This document shows positions 36,783 to 46,123 of a stretch of 64,000 bases of DNA, piece by piece. The notes below the pieces were generated by a model, which saw only the letters and a program-made list of their open reading frames with translations, had not been told where the DNA came from and made no database searches. Both the position numbers and the translations under genes were made by a program. Source of the DNA: Dyadobacter sp. CY312 (GTDB lineage Bacteria; Bacteroidota; Bacteroidia; Cytophagales; Spirosomataceae). The DNA lies in contig NZ_JAJUXG010000004.1 of the NCBI RefSeq assembly GCF_021390535.1, positions 62,001 to 126,000 of the forward strand, in the 5' to 3' direction. Numbering within the stretch: the first letter of the stretch is position 1; each line of letters opens with the position of its first letter.

Positions 36783-38225
36783 ATGAAGTTTAAAAAGATA
36801 TTAATATACAGTTTGACCGCCCTGCTGGCTTTTTCATCCACAGGATGTGAAAAAGATTTCCTGGAAACCGGTCCTTCCACCGCCATTTCGGATGAACTTT
36901 TGTTCAAAACAGTAAGCGGTGCACAGAATGCAATGAACGGCGTTTACAATTACATGCGTCTGCGTAGTCAGGATATTGAATTTGGAACCATCATGCAGTT
37001 TAACAACGGATTCGACATCATGGGGCAAGACCTGATCGTGAGAAATTCAATGGGGCAAATGCAGGTTTACTATGCGCATAACACCAATCCTACCAGAGCC
37101 GATGGTGCGATGAGCTTTCAGGTTTGGACGTACTTCTACACGATCATCAACAATGTCAATATCATTCTTGACAACATCGACAGATCGGAAGGAAATGCGG
37201 CACAGAAAAGTGCAATCAAAGGACAGGCCATGGCGATCCGGGGCTGGGCATATTTTTATCTGGTTCGTTTTTATCAGCAATCCTACAACGTAGCCAAGGA
37301 TATGCCCGGTGTTCCATATTACGACAAAGGTGCAACTACCGAAGGCAAGCCGCGCGAAAAGGTTTCAGTTATTTACGCCAATGTGGTTAATGACCTGAAA
37401 GGTGCGATTGACTTGTTGGGACCTTACAGCAGAGCCTACAAAAGTCAGATCAACCAACCGGTAGCGCAGGGAATATTGGCAGAGGTATATTTGACAATGG
37501 AGGATTGGGCTAATGCAGAGGCAATGGCAAAAGCTGCCAAGACCAACTTCCCGCTTATGAGTGGGACAGAGTTCCAGGCAGGTTTCAACGACTGGGCCAA
37601 TGCGGAATGGATGTGGGGTGTACACCAGTCTTCGACCCAGAATTTCGGAAACGGATCACCTTTTACACTTTGGGCAAACCAGACGAGGGGAACACGCTGG
37701 ACATTTGATTTTCTTTATGTAAATGACAAGTTTAAGGATCTGTTTGAGAAAGATGATGTACGTAACCAGTTTTGGTTCAGAACCGACCACGGGCATTGGA
37801 CGTCCAACAAATTCAGAGAAGCGCAGGACGATTTTTATGGTGATGTGGTACTGATGCGTTCTGCGGAAATGTATCTGATCGAAGCCGAATCGCTGGCACG
37901 ACAAGGTAAAGACGTGGAAGCAAAGGACGTATTGTGGATGTTGCAGGATATAAGAAAAGCAACCCGCTCTGTTACAACAGGAAACGCGCTGATCGAAGAC
38001 ATTTTGCTGGAACGCAGAAAAGAACTGTATTCGGAAGGTGTAGCCTGGTTCGATCTGATCAGAACGGGAAAACCAGTGAAACGCAGCGGCGACCATCCTG
38101 CTATGGTTGAAATTCCTGCCCGGTCATGGAGATTTATTTTACAATTGCCGGTGAACGAATTCAATAGTAACAATAGCCTGGTTAGCAGCGACCAGAATCC
38201 CTACGACGGCGTATATCAACCCTGA
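36783..38225 (+). CDS. SusD/RagB-family outer-membrane lipoprotein
   Basis: This 480-residue lipoprotein has a signal ending in FSSTGC with Cys22 as the lipid anchor. SusD features include IKGQAMAIRGWAYFYLVRFY (about 143-162) and LMRSAEMYLIEAESLARQGK (about 355-374), with the C-terminal ILLERRKELYSEGVAWFDLI motif. It pairs with the SusC encoded upstream. The operon closes with a strong hairpin 21 bp downstream. Confidence 0.95.
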   Translation: MKFKKILIYSLTALLAFSSTGCEKDFLETGPSTAISDELLFKTVSGAQNAMNGVYNYMRLRSQDIEFGTIMQFNNGFDIMGQDLIVRNSMGQMQVYYAHNTNPTRADGAMSFQVWTYFYTIINNVNIILDNIDRSEGNAAQKSAIKGQAMAIRGWAYFYLVRFYQQSYNVAKDMPGVPYYDKGATTEGKPREKVSVIYANVVNDLKGAIDLLGPYSRAYKSQINQPVAQGILAEVYLTMEDWANAEAMAKAAKTNFPLMSGTEFQAGFNDWANAEWMWGVHQSSTQNFGNGSPFTLWANQTRGTRWTFDFLYVNDKFKDLFEKDDVRNQFWFRTDHGHWTSNKFREAQDDFYGDVVLMRSAEMYLIEAESLARQGKDVEAKDVLWMLQDIRKATRSVTTGNALIEDILLERRKELYSEGVAWFDLIRTGKPVKRSGDHPAMVEIPARSWRFILQLPVNEFNSNNSLVSSDQNPYDGVYQP

Positions 38226-38246
38226 TTATTCCTGAATTCTTAATAT

Positions 38247-38283
38247 GAAAACGGCTTCATGATCAGTTCACGAAGCCGTTTTC
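38247..38283. terminator. Bidirectional hairpin terminator
   Basis: GAAAACGGCTTC (38247-38258) pairs perfectly with GAAGCCGTTTTC (38272-38283). The A and T ends let it work for both the plus-strand susD gene and the minus-strand VOC gene. Confidence 0.88.
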
Positions 38284-38303
38284 TTTAAATATTAAACAGC
38301 TTT

Positions 38304-38723
38304 TCAGTGCGAGGCAGTGTTGTAATTGATCATCCAGAGAATACCGAATTTATCTTTCAGTGAGCCAAAATAATCGCCCCAGAACATGTCATCCATTGGC
38401 ATTTCAATTTCTCCGCCATCGGCCAATGCATTAAAAATACGGTCTGCTTCTTCTCTGGAATCAGGGCTCAGAGAAATGTAAGAATAGTTGCCGGGGATGA
38501 GCTTGTGACCCATTGATTCCACACAGTCGGATGCCATCAGTATGTCGTTTCCAATGGGCAGCGAAACGTGCATGGCCAGGTTTTTCTCTGATTCCGAAAA
38601 ATTCTCCGATCCCGGTGCGTTTCCCATTTTCTGTATAGATATTTCACCGCCAAATATGGATTGGTAAAAATTGAATGCAGCTTCTGCGGTTCCGTTGAAG
38701 TTTAAATAGGTGTTAATTTTCAT
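38304..38723 (-). CDS. VOC-family (PhnB-like) protein
   Basis: This 139-residue protein has the glyoxalase/VOC fold of the PhnB/DUF1338-like group. It starts with LNFNGTAEAAFNFYQSIFGG and ends with FWGDYFGSLKDKFGILWMIN, the usual two beta-alpha-beta modules. Members of this group often have degenerate metal sites, and the reaction is unknown. A second VOC gene lies 52 bp upstream on the same strand, suggesting a small operon. Confidence 0.9.
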   Translation of the reverse strand: MKINTYLNFNGTAEAAFNFYQSIFGGEISIQKMGNAPGSENFSESEKNLAMHVSLPIGNDILMASDCVESMGHKLIPGNYSYISLSPDSREEADRIFNALADGGEIEMPMDDMFWGDYFGSLKDKFGILWMINYNTASH

Positions 38724-38775
38724 TGTTGTTAATTGTTTAGTTTTAAGATGGTTATTTAATATTGATTTGGCTAAA

Positions 38776-39195
38776 TTACTGTTGAGGCATCTTGCTCATG
38801 TCCATGTGCAGCATGGCCCAGCGATGTCCGTCCAGGTCTTCAAAACCCATTACATACATCCAGCCTTCTGCTTCACCTGGTTCCGCAAAAATTTTTCCGC
38901 CTGCATTTCTTGCCGTTTCAGCCATGGCGTCCACTTCTTCCCGGCTTTCAGCGTCGATGTTGATCAGCATTTCTTTTCCCTTTGCCGTATCCGATAAAGG
39001 ATTGTGAACGATGTGAGCAAATGCGGCTTCCGGAAATAACATCAGTACAAAGTCTTTTTCGCCAATGAAAAAACTTCCCACATGCGGATTTTGCTCATGC
39101 ATTGGGTTGCTCCGGAATCCGATGGCTTTAAAGAACTCCTTTGACTTTTGCAGATCCTTCACCGGAATATTCAGCCACGCCTGTTTAACGCTCAT
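38776..39195 (-). CDS. VOC-family glyoxalase-like protein
   Basis: The start is placed at 39195 (MSVKQAWLNIPVKDLQKS), since the 20 residues from the upstream ATG at 39255 look like untranslated leader. The 139-residue protein has the VOC fold, with KEFFKAIGF near residue 20 and FEDLDGHRWAMLHMD at the end, typical of the 'lactoylglutathione lyase-like' group. No specific substrate can be given. It probably shares a transcript with the other VOC gene. Confidence 0.9.
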   Translation of the reverse strand: MSVKQAWLNIPVKDLQKSKEFFKAIGFRSNPMHEQNPHVGSFFIGEKDFVLMLFPEAAFAHIVHNPLSDTAKGKEMLINIDAESREEVDAMAETARNAGGKIFAEPGEAEGWMYVMGFEDLDGHRWAMLHMDMSKMPQQ

Positions 39196-39400
39196 GATGT
39201 ATATCGTTTTAATTGTGATGTAAAAGTCCTTTACTGTTAACCATTTGAATAGCACAAATATCAGAATATCTTGTGTTTAAAAAACGGTGGGAAAGCGACA
39301 ATTAAGGGGGGCGAATGTGACAAACCGTGAGGAGGGGTTTTGCATGCACCTACCCAAACTTTTAAATAATTTCAGATATTTGTAGTTTGAAATTGACAAG

Positions 39401-39781
39401 ATGCCGGATAACAAAAAACACACTATAAAACGAAGCGAAGAAATTACCTCAACGTATTTTGCATTTCTGGACAACCACCTGAGCGACATCGTTGCCGGGG
39501 ATGTGACCAGAATGTTGGAATTGAATGAGATTGCGGATGAAATGAATATTTCGCACACACATCTTACCGATACCGTACAGCAGACCACCGGCAATCACCC
39601 CTGTTATTTTTACGATCATAAAATCTTGAATATTGCCAAGGTATTGCTGAAAGACCAGACACTGTCTATTGCCGAAATAGCTCGTATACTGACTTACGAT
39701 CCGTCTAATTTTTCTAAGTTTTTTAAGAAGTTCGTTTCCATGACACCGGGAGAGTTTCGGAAAACCTTACAGGAAGTTTAA
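39401..39781 (+). CDS. AraC-type DNA-binding regulator (short)
   Basis: This 126-residue protein consists of the AraC double helix-turn-helix alone. The first HTH is around LNEIADEMNISHTHLTDTV and the second around LSIAEIARILTYDPSNFSKF, ending FVSMTPGEFRKTL. The usual sensory domain is missing, so it either binds DNA constitutively or needs a partner. It is divergent from the VOC pair, whose regulator it might be; that is inference from position only. Confidence 0.88.
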   Translation: MPDNKKHTIKRSEEITSTYFAFLDNHLSDIVAGDVTRMLELNEIADEMNISHTHLTDTVQQTTGNHPCYFYDHKILNIAKVLLKDQTLSIAEIARILTYDPSNFSKFFKKFVSMTPGEFRKTLQEV

Positions 39782-39933
39782 AGCCGCTATTATCGGTAAG
39801 TATATCTGATCGGGAAAATGAATTTCCGAAAAGTTCACCATACTGTATTTCTCATATTATGCGAATTTTACGGAATGCTATATTGTATAGCAATTGGTGA
39901 GGATCTATTAAAAGGGTAAGTTAAGAGAGATAA

Positions 39934-40464
39934 ATGAAGATTCAAGAAGCAACAGCACTGCTGAGCAAAGCAGGTTTTAATACTTCTGCTCCACAAACAT
40001 GGCTGGATCTTGGTTGTGGAAGCGGCACTTTTACCTACGCGCTGGGCAATTTGCTGCCAGATGGAAGTAAAATATACGGCATGGATCAACACCCCCAGAA
40101 GCTGGAATCACTTGCAGGAAATCATGTGCGTATTGAGTTCAAATTGTCAGACTTTGAGACAGTGGAGTTTGCTGTAAATGAAAAGCCGAACGGAGTTATG
40201 ATGGGTAATTCCCTTCATTATGTCAGAGATAAAAAAGCATTTCTTGACAGGCTAATGAATCGATTTTCATCAATCAGTCAAATGATTATCATCGAATATG
40301 ATACGCAAAGAGCAAATCAATGGGTTCCGTATCCGATTACTTTTTTACAGTTGCAACGTTTGCTGCGAGATACAGGATTTACACAAATACAAAAGATCGC
40401 CGAAAGGCCTTCAATTTACGGGCAGGGTAATATGTATGTAGCTGATATCCAGAACACAAAATGA
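39934..40464 (+). CDS. Class I SAM-dependent methyltransferase
   Basis: This 176-residue protein has the SAM-binding motif I DLGCGSG (residues 25-31) and an acidic motif II loop (IYGMDQHPQKL). The post-I strand GVMMGNSLHYV completes the core. It lacks any accessory domain that would tell the substrate. It lies 20 bp before the antiporter gene on the same strand, so the two are probably co-transcribed, though no functional link is obvious. Confidence 0.88.
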   Translation: MKIQEATALLSKAGFNTSAPQTWLDLGCGSGTFTYALGNLLPDGSKIYGMDQHPQKLESLAGNHVRIEFKLSDFETVEFAVNEKPNGVMMGNSLHYVRDKKAFLDRLMNRFSSISQMIIIEYDTQRANQWVPYPITFLQLQRLLRDTGFTQIQKIAERPSIYGQGNMYVADIQNTK

Positions 40465-40484
40465 TTTTACACTAAAATAACTAT

Positions 40485-42092
40485 ATGCACCACACTTTAC
40501 TTCTGATTCTTGGTTTGCTCTTTCTCATGTTTCTGCTTGTGATGCTGGCGCAGCGGATCCGTATTGCCTATCCCATTTTTTTAGTCATAGCCGGTCTGGC
40601 CATGAGTTTTATTCCGGGCGTTCCGCAATTGCATCTGGATCCCGAATTAATATTCCTGATTTTCCTGCCGCCACTTTTGTACGAAGCCGCCTGGTATACT
40701 TCCTGGAACGATTTCTGGAAATGGAAAAGACCTATTGCCCTGCTTGCTTTCGGACTGGTATTTTTCACTTCGATGGTTGTCGCTTATACTTCTGTCGCCA
40801 TCATTCCTGGTTTCACACTAGCATTGGGCTTTTTGCTTGGAGGAATTGTTTCGCCTCCCGACGCTGTTGCTGCGGCCACGGTTCTGAAAGGAATAAAAGT
40901 TCCTAAAAGGCTGATCACGATTCTGGAAGGTGAAAGTCTTGTCAACGACGCATCTTCACTGATTGTATTCAAATTTGCCCTTGCGGCAGTTTTAACAGGA
41001 GCTTTTTCAATGCAGGAAGCCACAGGTCAGTTTTTTCTGGTTGCCAGTATGGGTATCGTTGTCGGACTTGCAGGGGCGCACATCATGTATGTCGTTCACC
41101 GGTTTTTACCCACAACGCCTGCTATTGATGCCGCGCTCACGGTAATGACACCCTACATTCTGTTTCTGGCTGCCGAGCATTTTCACTTTTCGGGTGTGAT
41201 GGCTGTTGTAAGCGGCGGTTTGTTTATGTCGTATCGTTCGCATGAAGTGTTCCAAACCGGAAGCACAAGGCTGAATATGCTTGGCGTATGGATCACCATG
41301 ATTTTCGTAATGAACGCACTGGTATTCATCTTAATCGGCTTGTCACTTCCTGAAATTGTGCAGGGGTTAGGTGAATATTCTATTGCAGATGGCATCAGGT
41401 ATGGCGTCATCGTCAGCGCTATTATTATTGTGCTTAGATTTCTTTGGGTGTATCCGGCAGCACACGTACCGCGATGGCTGAGTGCGAAAGTCAGGCAGGA
41501 TCCTTCGCCGGGTTGGAAGGGACCCGTAATCATTAGTTGGGCAGGGATGAGAGGAGTGGTTTCCCTGGCAACGGCTTTGTCTATTCCATTAATGATGGGT
41601 GATGGCGTGGCTTTTCCACAGCGTAATCTTATCATTTTTATCACATTCGTAGTTATTTTCATTACTCTTGTATTCCAGGGACTTACGTTACCCATTGTGA
41701 TCAGGCTGATTAAATTGGAAGAAATAGACAAAATGATGCCCGAAGATGAGCAACGTGCCGGAATACAGTTGCGTTTGGATTCCATTGCCCTGCAATTATT
41801 GACGGACAAGTACAGCAGCGAGGTTTCGGGAAATGAGCTGGTTGGTCAGATGAAAAACTATGTTGAAAGCGAAATCGACGCATTGCAGGAAAGGCTTTCT
41901 TCTTTGGAAAGCATTCACATGAAGCACGCGGAAATAGCAGAATATCACCATGTATTGCTCGGTATTTACGCAGCACAACGCAAGGAGTTATTTCAGCTAA
42001 GAAAGGAGAAATTTTTCAGCGACGAGGAGATCCGGAAGGCTGAACTTCAACTGGACCTCAATGAGCTTAAAGTAACAGGCGGAGGGCATTAG
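40485..42092 (+). CDS. CPA1-family Na+(K+)/H+ antiporter
   Basis: This 535-residue protein has about 12 membrane spans in the first 410 residues, then a helical cytoplasmic tail. Family motifs are FLPPLLYEAAW (about 58-68), SPPDAVAAATVLKGI (about 123-137) and EGESLVNDASSLIVF (about 146-160), where the ND pair is the ion-binding site. WAGMRGVVSLATALSIPL (about 350) is also typical. It exchanges Na+ or K+ for protons across the inner membrane. It is followed by a bestrophin-like channel gene, a plausible ion-homeostasis neighbour. Confidence 0.95.
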   Translation: MHHTLLLILGLLFLMFLLVMLAQRIRIAYPIFLVIAGLAMSFIPGVPQLHLDPELIFLIFLPPLLYEAAWYTSWNDFWKWKRPIALLAFGLVFFTSMVVAYTSVAIIPGFTLALGFLLGGIVSPPDAVAAATVLKGIKVPKRLITILEGESLVNDASSLIVFKFALAAVLTGAFSMQEATGQFFLVASMGIVVGLAGAHIMYVVHRFLPTTPAIDAALTVMTPYILFLAAEHFHFSGVMAVVSGGLFMSYRSHEVFQTGSTRLNMLGVWITMIFVMNALVFILIGLSLPEIVQGLGEYSIADGIRYGVIVSAIIIVLRFLWVYPAAHVPRWLSAKVRQDPSPGWKGPVIISWAGMRGVVSLATALSIPLMMGDGVAFPQRNLIIFITFVVIFITLVFQGLTLPIVIRLIKLEEIDKMMPEDEQRAGIQLRLDSIALQLLTDKYSSEVSGNELVGQMKNYVESEIDALQERLSSLESIHMKHAEIAEYHHVLLGIYAAQRKELFQLRKEKFFSDEEIRKAELQLDLNELKVTGGGH

Positions 42093-42195
42093 CAGGAGTT
42101 TTCTGTCGACTGCTGATAGCCGAAAACAAAATTGTCATACACTATAATTCGTGATAAGGTATAATTTGTAAAAAACGTAATTAACAAACGCAACG

Positions 42196-43200
42196 ATGTA
42201 TATAGGAATTAGGTATAAACTTGTTCATTTCATCCCGTGGACCAGGAAGAAAATTTATAAAATGCTGTTGATCAGTGTCATTCCAACACTGCTGTTTTAT
42301 TTTTTTGGCTGGACCTGGTTGGCTATTCCGTGGGTTCCGGTTGCTTTGCTGGGAACGGCCACAGCTTTTATATCAGGCTTTAACAATACACAGACATACA
42401 ACAGACTGTGGGAAGCCAGGCAAATTTACGGCGCGATTATCAACACGAGCCGGGCGCTTGGTATGATGGTAAAGGACTTCGTGAGAACGGACGACAAGTC
42501 GCAGGAAAGATTATTACATAAAGAGATTTTTTACCGGCATTTTGCCTGGCTTACTGCCCTTCGTTTTCAGCTAAGGGAGAGCAAAGCCTGGGAGAATGTG
42601 AAGACCAAAAGTTATAACCGCGAATATCTTCAATATTACACCGTACCAGAGTGGGAGAGCAGCCTGGACGAAGAGCTGAAACTATACCTTGCTGAGGACG
42701 AGCGGCAGTTTATCTTATCTAAAAAAAACAAGGCGGTTCAGATCATCGCTGCGCAGACAGATCAGTTGCGGAAGCTCAATGAAGCCGGTGCCATTTCCGA
42801 TTTCAATTATGTTGCCTTGGAAAATCAGTTTAAAGACCTGTATGACCAGCAGGGTAAATGTGAGCGTATTAAAAACTTCCCGTATCCAAGGCAGTTCGCG
42901 ACCATCAATATATTTTTTACCAATGCTTTTGTAATGCTTTTGCCGTTCGGTTTTTTAAATGAATTTTCCAAAATCGGAGAAAACTACATCTGGTTCACGA
43001 TTCCTTTCAGCGTGCTTACAGGCTGGGTGTTTCTGGTGTTGCAGCAAATCGGGGAGAGTACCGAAAATCCGTTCGAGGGAAATGCAAACGATGTATCCAT
43101 CACACAGATCAGCCGGAATATAGAAATAGACCTGCGCGACATGTTGGGAGAAAAAGACCTGCCGGCTCCTATGGCGCCAGTGAATGATATTTTGATGTAA
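42196..43200 (+). CDS. Bestrophin-like channel protein
   Basis: This 334-residue protein belongs to the bestrophin/UPF0187 family. It has two N-terminal spans (about 24-60), the conserved region NTQTYNRLWEARQIYGAIIN (about 70-90), and two further spans around 235-285 after the phrase PYPRQFATINIFF. Bacterial members form pentameric ion channels in the inner membrane. It lies 103 bp after the CPA1 antiporter gene on the same strand and ends before a perfect 20-bp hairpin. Confidence 0.92.
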   Translation: MYIGIRYKLVHFIPWTRKKIYKMLLISVIPTLLFYFFGWTWLAIPWVPVALLGTATAFISGFNNTQTYNRLWEARQIYGAIINTSRALGMMVKDFVRTDDKSQERLLHKEIFYRHFAWLTALRFQLRESKAWENVKTKSYNREYLQYYTVPEWESSLDEELKLYLAEDERQFILSKKNKAVQIIAAQTDQLRKLNEAGAISDFNYVALENQFKDLYDQQGKCERIKNFPYPRQFATINIFFTNAFVMLLPFGFLNEFSKIGENYIWFTIPFSVLTGWVFLVLQQIGESTENPFEGNANDVSITQISRNIEIDLRDMLGEKDLPAPMAPVNDILM

Positions 43201-43261
43201 GAGAGTTTTTTTCTTACAGCATCCTTTTTAAGCATGCTTTGTGATAAAGCCAAGCCGGTAG

Positions 43262-43303
43262 GCTAAACCAGCCTCTGACCAACTGGTCAGAGGCTGGTTT
43301 AGC
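43262..43303. terminator. Bidirectional terminator, perfect 20-bp stem
   Basis: GCTAAACCAGCCTCTGACCA (43262-43281) is followed after 2 nt by its exact reverse complement (43284-43303). It lies between the convergent bestrophin and DUF1735 genes; a T run follows at about 43318. Confidence 0.85.
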
Positions 43304-43322
43304 AATGCGAAGCATAGTTTTT

Positions 43323-44333
43323 TTAAAATACCCTCGGAGCATAAACTTCCATCACCACACCGCGGTCACGGGCAACCAGGGTTTCTTTGGCCTGATAGGT
43401 ATTTTTTCCTTTTACAACGGTATAATTCAGCTCAATGCCGTTTCTGGCTTTGTTTCCCCACTCAAAAGCACCAGTTTTGAATTCGCCGGTTCCGGTGACT
43501 GTATAATCCGGACTGGCTGATGTTACTGTACATTTTCCATTGGTGAAGTTGAGCAGGAGCCTGAGTTGTCCGCTTAGTTTGTCGGATTGAAAAGAGGTGT
43601 TATAGGCAACCTGATTTCTTCCGCTGGTGGTGAGCAGGATCACACCATTTTGTTCAACATATTGCGCTTTGTAAACCTTCTGTTCAATGAGGGCACCCGT
43701 TGAATCTGTTACGCTGGTTTCACCATGGAAAAAGTAATTTCCATGAAACTCATTGATGTATTTGATGGCAAACATGGTAAAGTTTTTTGGAGCTACTGTC
43801 CAGTTTCCGGCAACGCGTGGATCGGCATTCGGGTTGGTAGTTCTTCCGGATACGATGGAATCCACATCGGGTGAGCCTACGAGTTTTAAAGGAACTACAT
43901 AGCCCAGTTTAATTGCCTTTGGGTCATTGAAAAATGCGTCCGTCAACTGTACCTCAATTCCACCGTTGAATTTCCCTTTCGGAATTACGAGGGAATTGGT
44001 CGAGCTCAGTGTGTAGTAATTACGGGGTAGCGGCCGAATGGTATCTCCGTTTGCATTAAATAAAATATTCCGGCAAAGCGTTTCATCTACCGCAATTTCG
44101 AAGTTGCGATCTTTCCCATTTTCATACACGCCACCCATGGCTGCCGATATGACAAACTTATGTGCGTTGTCATTGGAGTTGTCATAAATATCGTCTCCCA
44201 AAATGAGCGTCCTGACAGGATACTGATAAGGAAAATATCCTGCTGTGTAGTCGAAGTCAGGATGTACTATATCGGCATTTTTGCAGGAAAACATGCCGGT
44301 AAGCAACGCAAGGTATAAACAGATCCTTTTCAT
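43323..44333 (-). CDS. DUF1735 (BT_3987-like) surface glycan-binding lipoprotein
   Basis: Starting at 44333 (MKRICLYLALLTGMFSC) this is a 336-residue lipoprotein with Cys17 as anchor. The N-terminal DUF1735 domain (about 35-170, with VPLKLVGSPDVDSIVSG) is typical of the SusE-like or surface-glycan-binding position of polysaccharide loci. The C-terminal half is a beta-rich, lipocalin-like domain ending VMEVYAPRVF. It is the last gene of the five-gene minus-strand operon, 23 bp after the SusD stop. An upstream ATG at 44366 would overlap the SusD gene. It probably binds substrate at the cell surface. Confidence 0.85.
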   Translation of the reverse strand: MKRICLYLALLTGMFSCKNADIVHPDFDYTAGYFPYQYPVRTLILGDDIYDNSNDNAHKFVISAAMGGVYENGKDRNFEIAVDETLCRNILFNANGDTIRPLPRNYYTLSSTNSLVIPKGKFNGGIEVQLTDAFFNDPKAIKLGYVVPLKLVGSPDVDSIVSGRTTNPNADPRVAGNWTVAPKNFTMFAIKYINEFHGNYFFHGETSVTDSTGALIEQKVYKAQYVEQNGVILLTTSGRNQVAYNTSFQSDKLSGQLRLLLNFTNGKCTVTSASPDYTVTGTGEFKTGAFEWGNKARNGIELNYTVVKGKNTYQAKETLVARDRGVVMEVYAPRVF

Positions 44334-44356
44334 GGATTTATAGTTAATGTTTTTTA

Positions 44357-46111
44357 TTAATTCCAACCCTGGTTTTGAACAAAACCAAACTTGATGATCT
44401 CTCTCTCCGGAATAGGTCCGTAATGCATGTAGGCGTTGTCGTATACCCGGTTTTCAACATTAAAATAATTGAACTCCCCGGAGTTGCTGATACGCACTCC
44501 CTTCGCAGGTTCGGCCAGATTCTCTTTCCAGCGACGCATATCCCAGAAGCGGAAACCTTCAAAACACAATTCCAGTCTGCGTTCATTTCTGATGAGCGTT
44601 CGCATGGCTTCCTTGCTGGTCACAGACACCAGGTAAGAATCCGGCTGAACAATTCCTGCACGTTTTCTGATCAGCCCGATAATATCTTTTGCTGAATAGG
44701 CGTTAGGTCCTGTTCCTTCCGGTCCCCAGGCTTCATTTGCAGCTTCGGCATAATTCAGGTACAATTCCGTGTACCTGATATGTGTGTTGAAATGCTTCTG
44801 GTTAGAAGCAGAGGCGGGGTTTACGTTTACGTCTTCACGCAGCAGTTTTTTTAGATAATACCCTGTTCGCGTGGAGTTGGGAACTGCTTCAATGGCGTTG
44901 TCACCTCCGCCTTCGGCTGTTGTGATCACCGTGTTTCTCAGCCTGCTGCCGTTGTAAACGATATACAATGAAAGACGCGGGTCGCGGTTTTCGTATGGTT
45001 TGGCAGGATTGTATAGCGACTTTGGATCTGAAATGGGGTAGCCATTTGCAGCCGGAAAAGCGTCGACCAGGTTCTGGGTTGGGTTTATCCTTCCCGTGCC
45101 GTATAGTGATGGAGGAAAGTTACTGGTTTCCCGTACCCGGTCGGTGTAAATCGGGCGTCTCCACATAATTTCCTTGCTGTCAAGCTTATCACCTGTCGTG
45201 ATGTCTGCCTCATCCACCTGTTCTTTCAGATAAAAAATATGACCTTTTGGATCAATACCCGCAATCCCCCCGATGTCATTAAGCAACTGAGCTGTATTGT
45301 TGGCAGCCGTTTGCCACAATGTGGTGTTGTTGGTTAGGTTAAAAGCCGGGCTGGCTGCCAGGAGCGCTGCACGTGCTTTTATGGCAAGGGCATGTCTGCC
45401 ACTCATTCTTTGCTGGCTGTAATCACCAAAAACCTCATTGTAGTCAGCTACATCGACGGACTCGAAACCAACCGGAACTGCTGCACGGTTGCCATAGTCC
45501 ATAGGGACGTATTTTAAAGCCTCTGCAATATCCGCATTGATACTTGCCATTGACTCTTCAAAAGTGGGACGTGGAGCCGCAAAATCTTCTTGAGTTTCCA
45601 GGAATTTGTCGTAAACAGGCGTTCCAAGAAGTGTCCCGTTAGCACCGACACCGCCATGGTTGCGAAGCAAAAAATATTTGAGCATAGCTCTCAGGGCGTA
45701 GGATTCTCCTTTGAATTTACGGATATACAAATCCTTCACTTTGAGGTTGGTCCATTTCCAGGGCACATTGTCAACCACGGTTAAAAACTGGTTGATATAC
45801 AGAATCCCTCTGTTGGCTGTCGTCCACAATTCCTGCGGATTGAGCCTTGGAGACCATTCCCCGTTCGCGATCCGGAGGTATTCGCTCAGGCGGTCGTTGG
45901 TAACTGCGTCGTCTGTCGCTACCTCGTCGTAACGATAATCGTTTGTGGGGATCTGTGTATATGCGGTTATGAGTAATCCTTCTGCAAAAGCCGGGTCGCG
46001 GTATACACGGTCCAGCGTGTTGTGGTTGTCGTCTTCCGGTTCCAGCATGGTGCATGATGGATTCAGGAAAAGGACAAACAATGTCAGTAAAAAACAAGTA
46101 TATGATTTCAT
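44357..46111 (-). CDS. SusD/RagB-family outer-membrane lipoprotein
   Basis: This 584-residue lipoprotein has a signal ending in LNPSC with Cys20 lipidated. SusD features include YALRAMLKYFLLRNHGGVG (about 135-153) and a C-terminal ERRLELCFEGFRFWDMRRWK motif. It lies 12 bp downstream of its SusC gene and just before the DUF1735 gene. It would cap the short SusC of this operon. Confidence 0.95.
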   Translation of the reverse strand: MKSYTCFLLTLFVLFLNPSCTMLEPEDDNHNTLDRVYRDPAFAEGLLITAYTQIPTNDYRYDEVATDDAVTNDRLSEYLRIANGEWSPRLNPQELWTTANRGILYINQFLTVVDNVPWKWTNLKVKDLYIRKFKGESYALRAMLKYFLLRNHGGVGANGTLLGTPVYDKFLETQEDFAAPRPTFEESMASINADIAEALKYVPMDYGNRAAVPVGFESVDVADYNEVFGDYSQQRMSGRHALAIKARAALLAASPAFNLTNNTTLWQTAANNTAQLLNDIGGIAGIDPKGHIFYLKEQVDEADITTGDKLDSKEIMWRRPIYTDRVRETSNFPPSLYGTGRINPTQNLVDAFPAANGYPISDPKSLYNPAKPYENRDPRLSLYIVYNGSRLRNTVITTAEGGGDNAIEAVPNSTRTGYYLKKLLREDVNVNPASASNQKHFNTHIRYTELYLNYAEAANEAWGPEGTGPNAYSAKDIIGLIRKRAGIVQPDSYLVSVTSKEAMRTLIRNERRLELCFEGFRFWDMRRWKENLAEPAKGVRISNSGEFNYFNVENRVYDNAYMHYGPIPEREIIKFGFVQNQGWN

Positions 46112-46123
46112 ACAATTATCATT

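Noticed and set aside
41183-41809. 208-codon minus-strand frame inside the antiporter gene
   Set aside because: It lies antisense to a clear CPA1 antiporter; the length is explained by the codon bias of the real gene.
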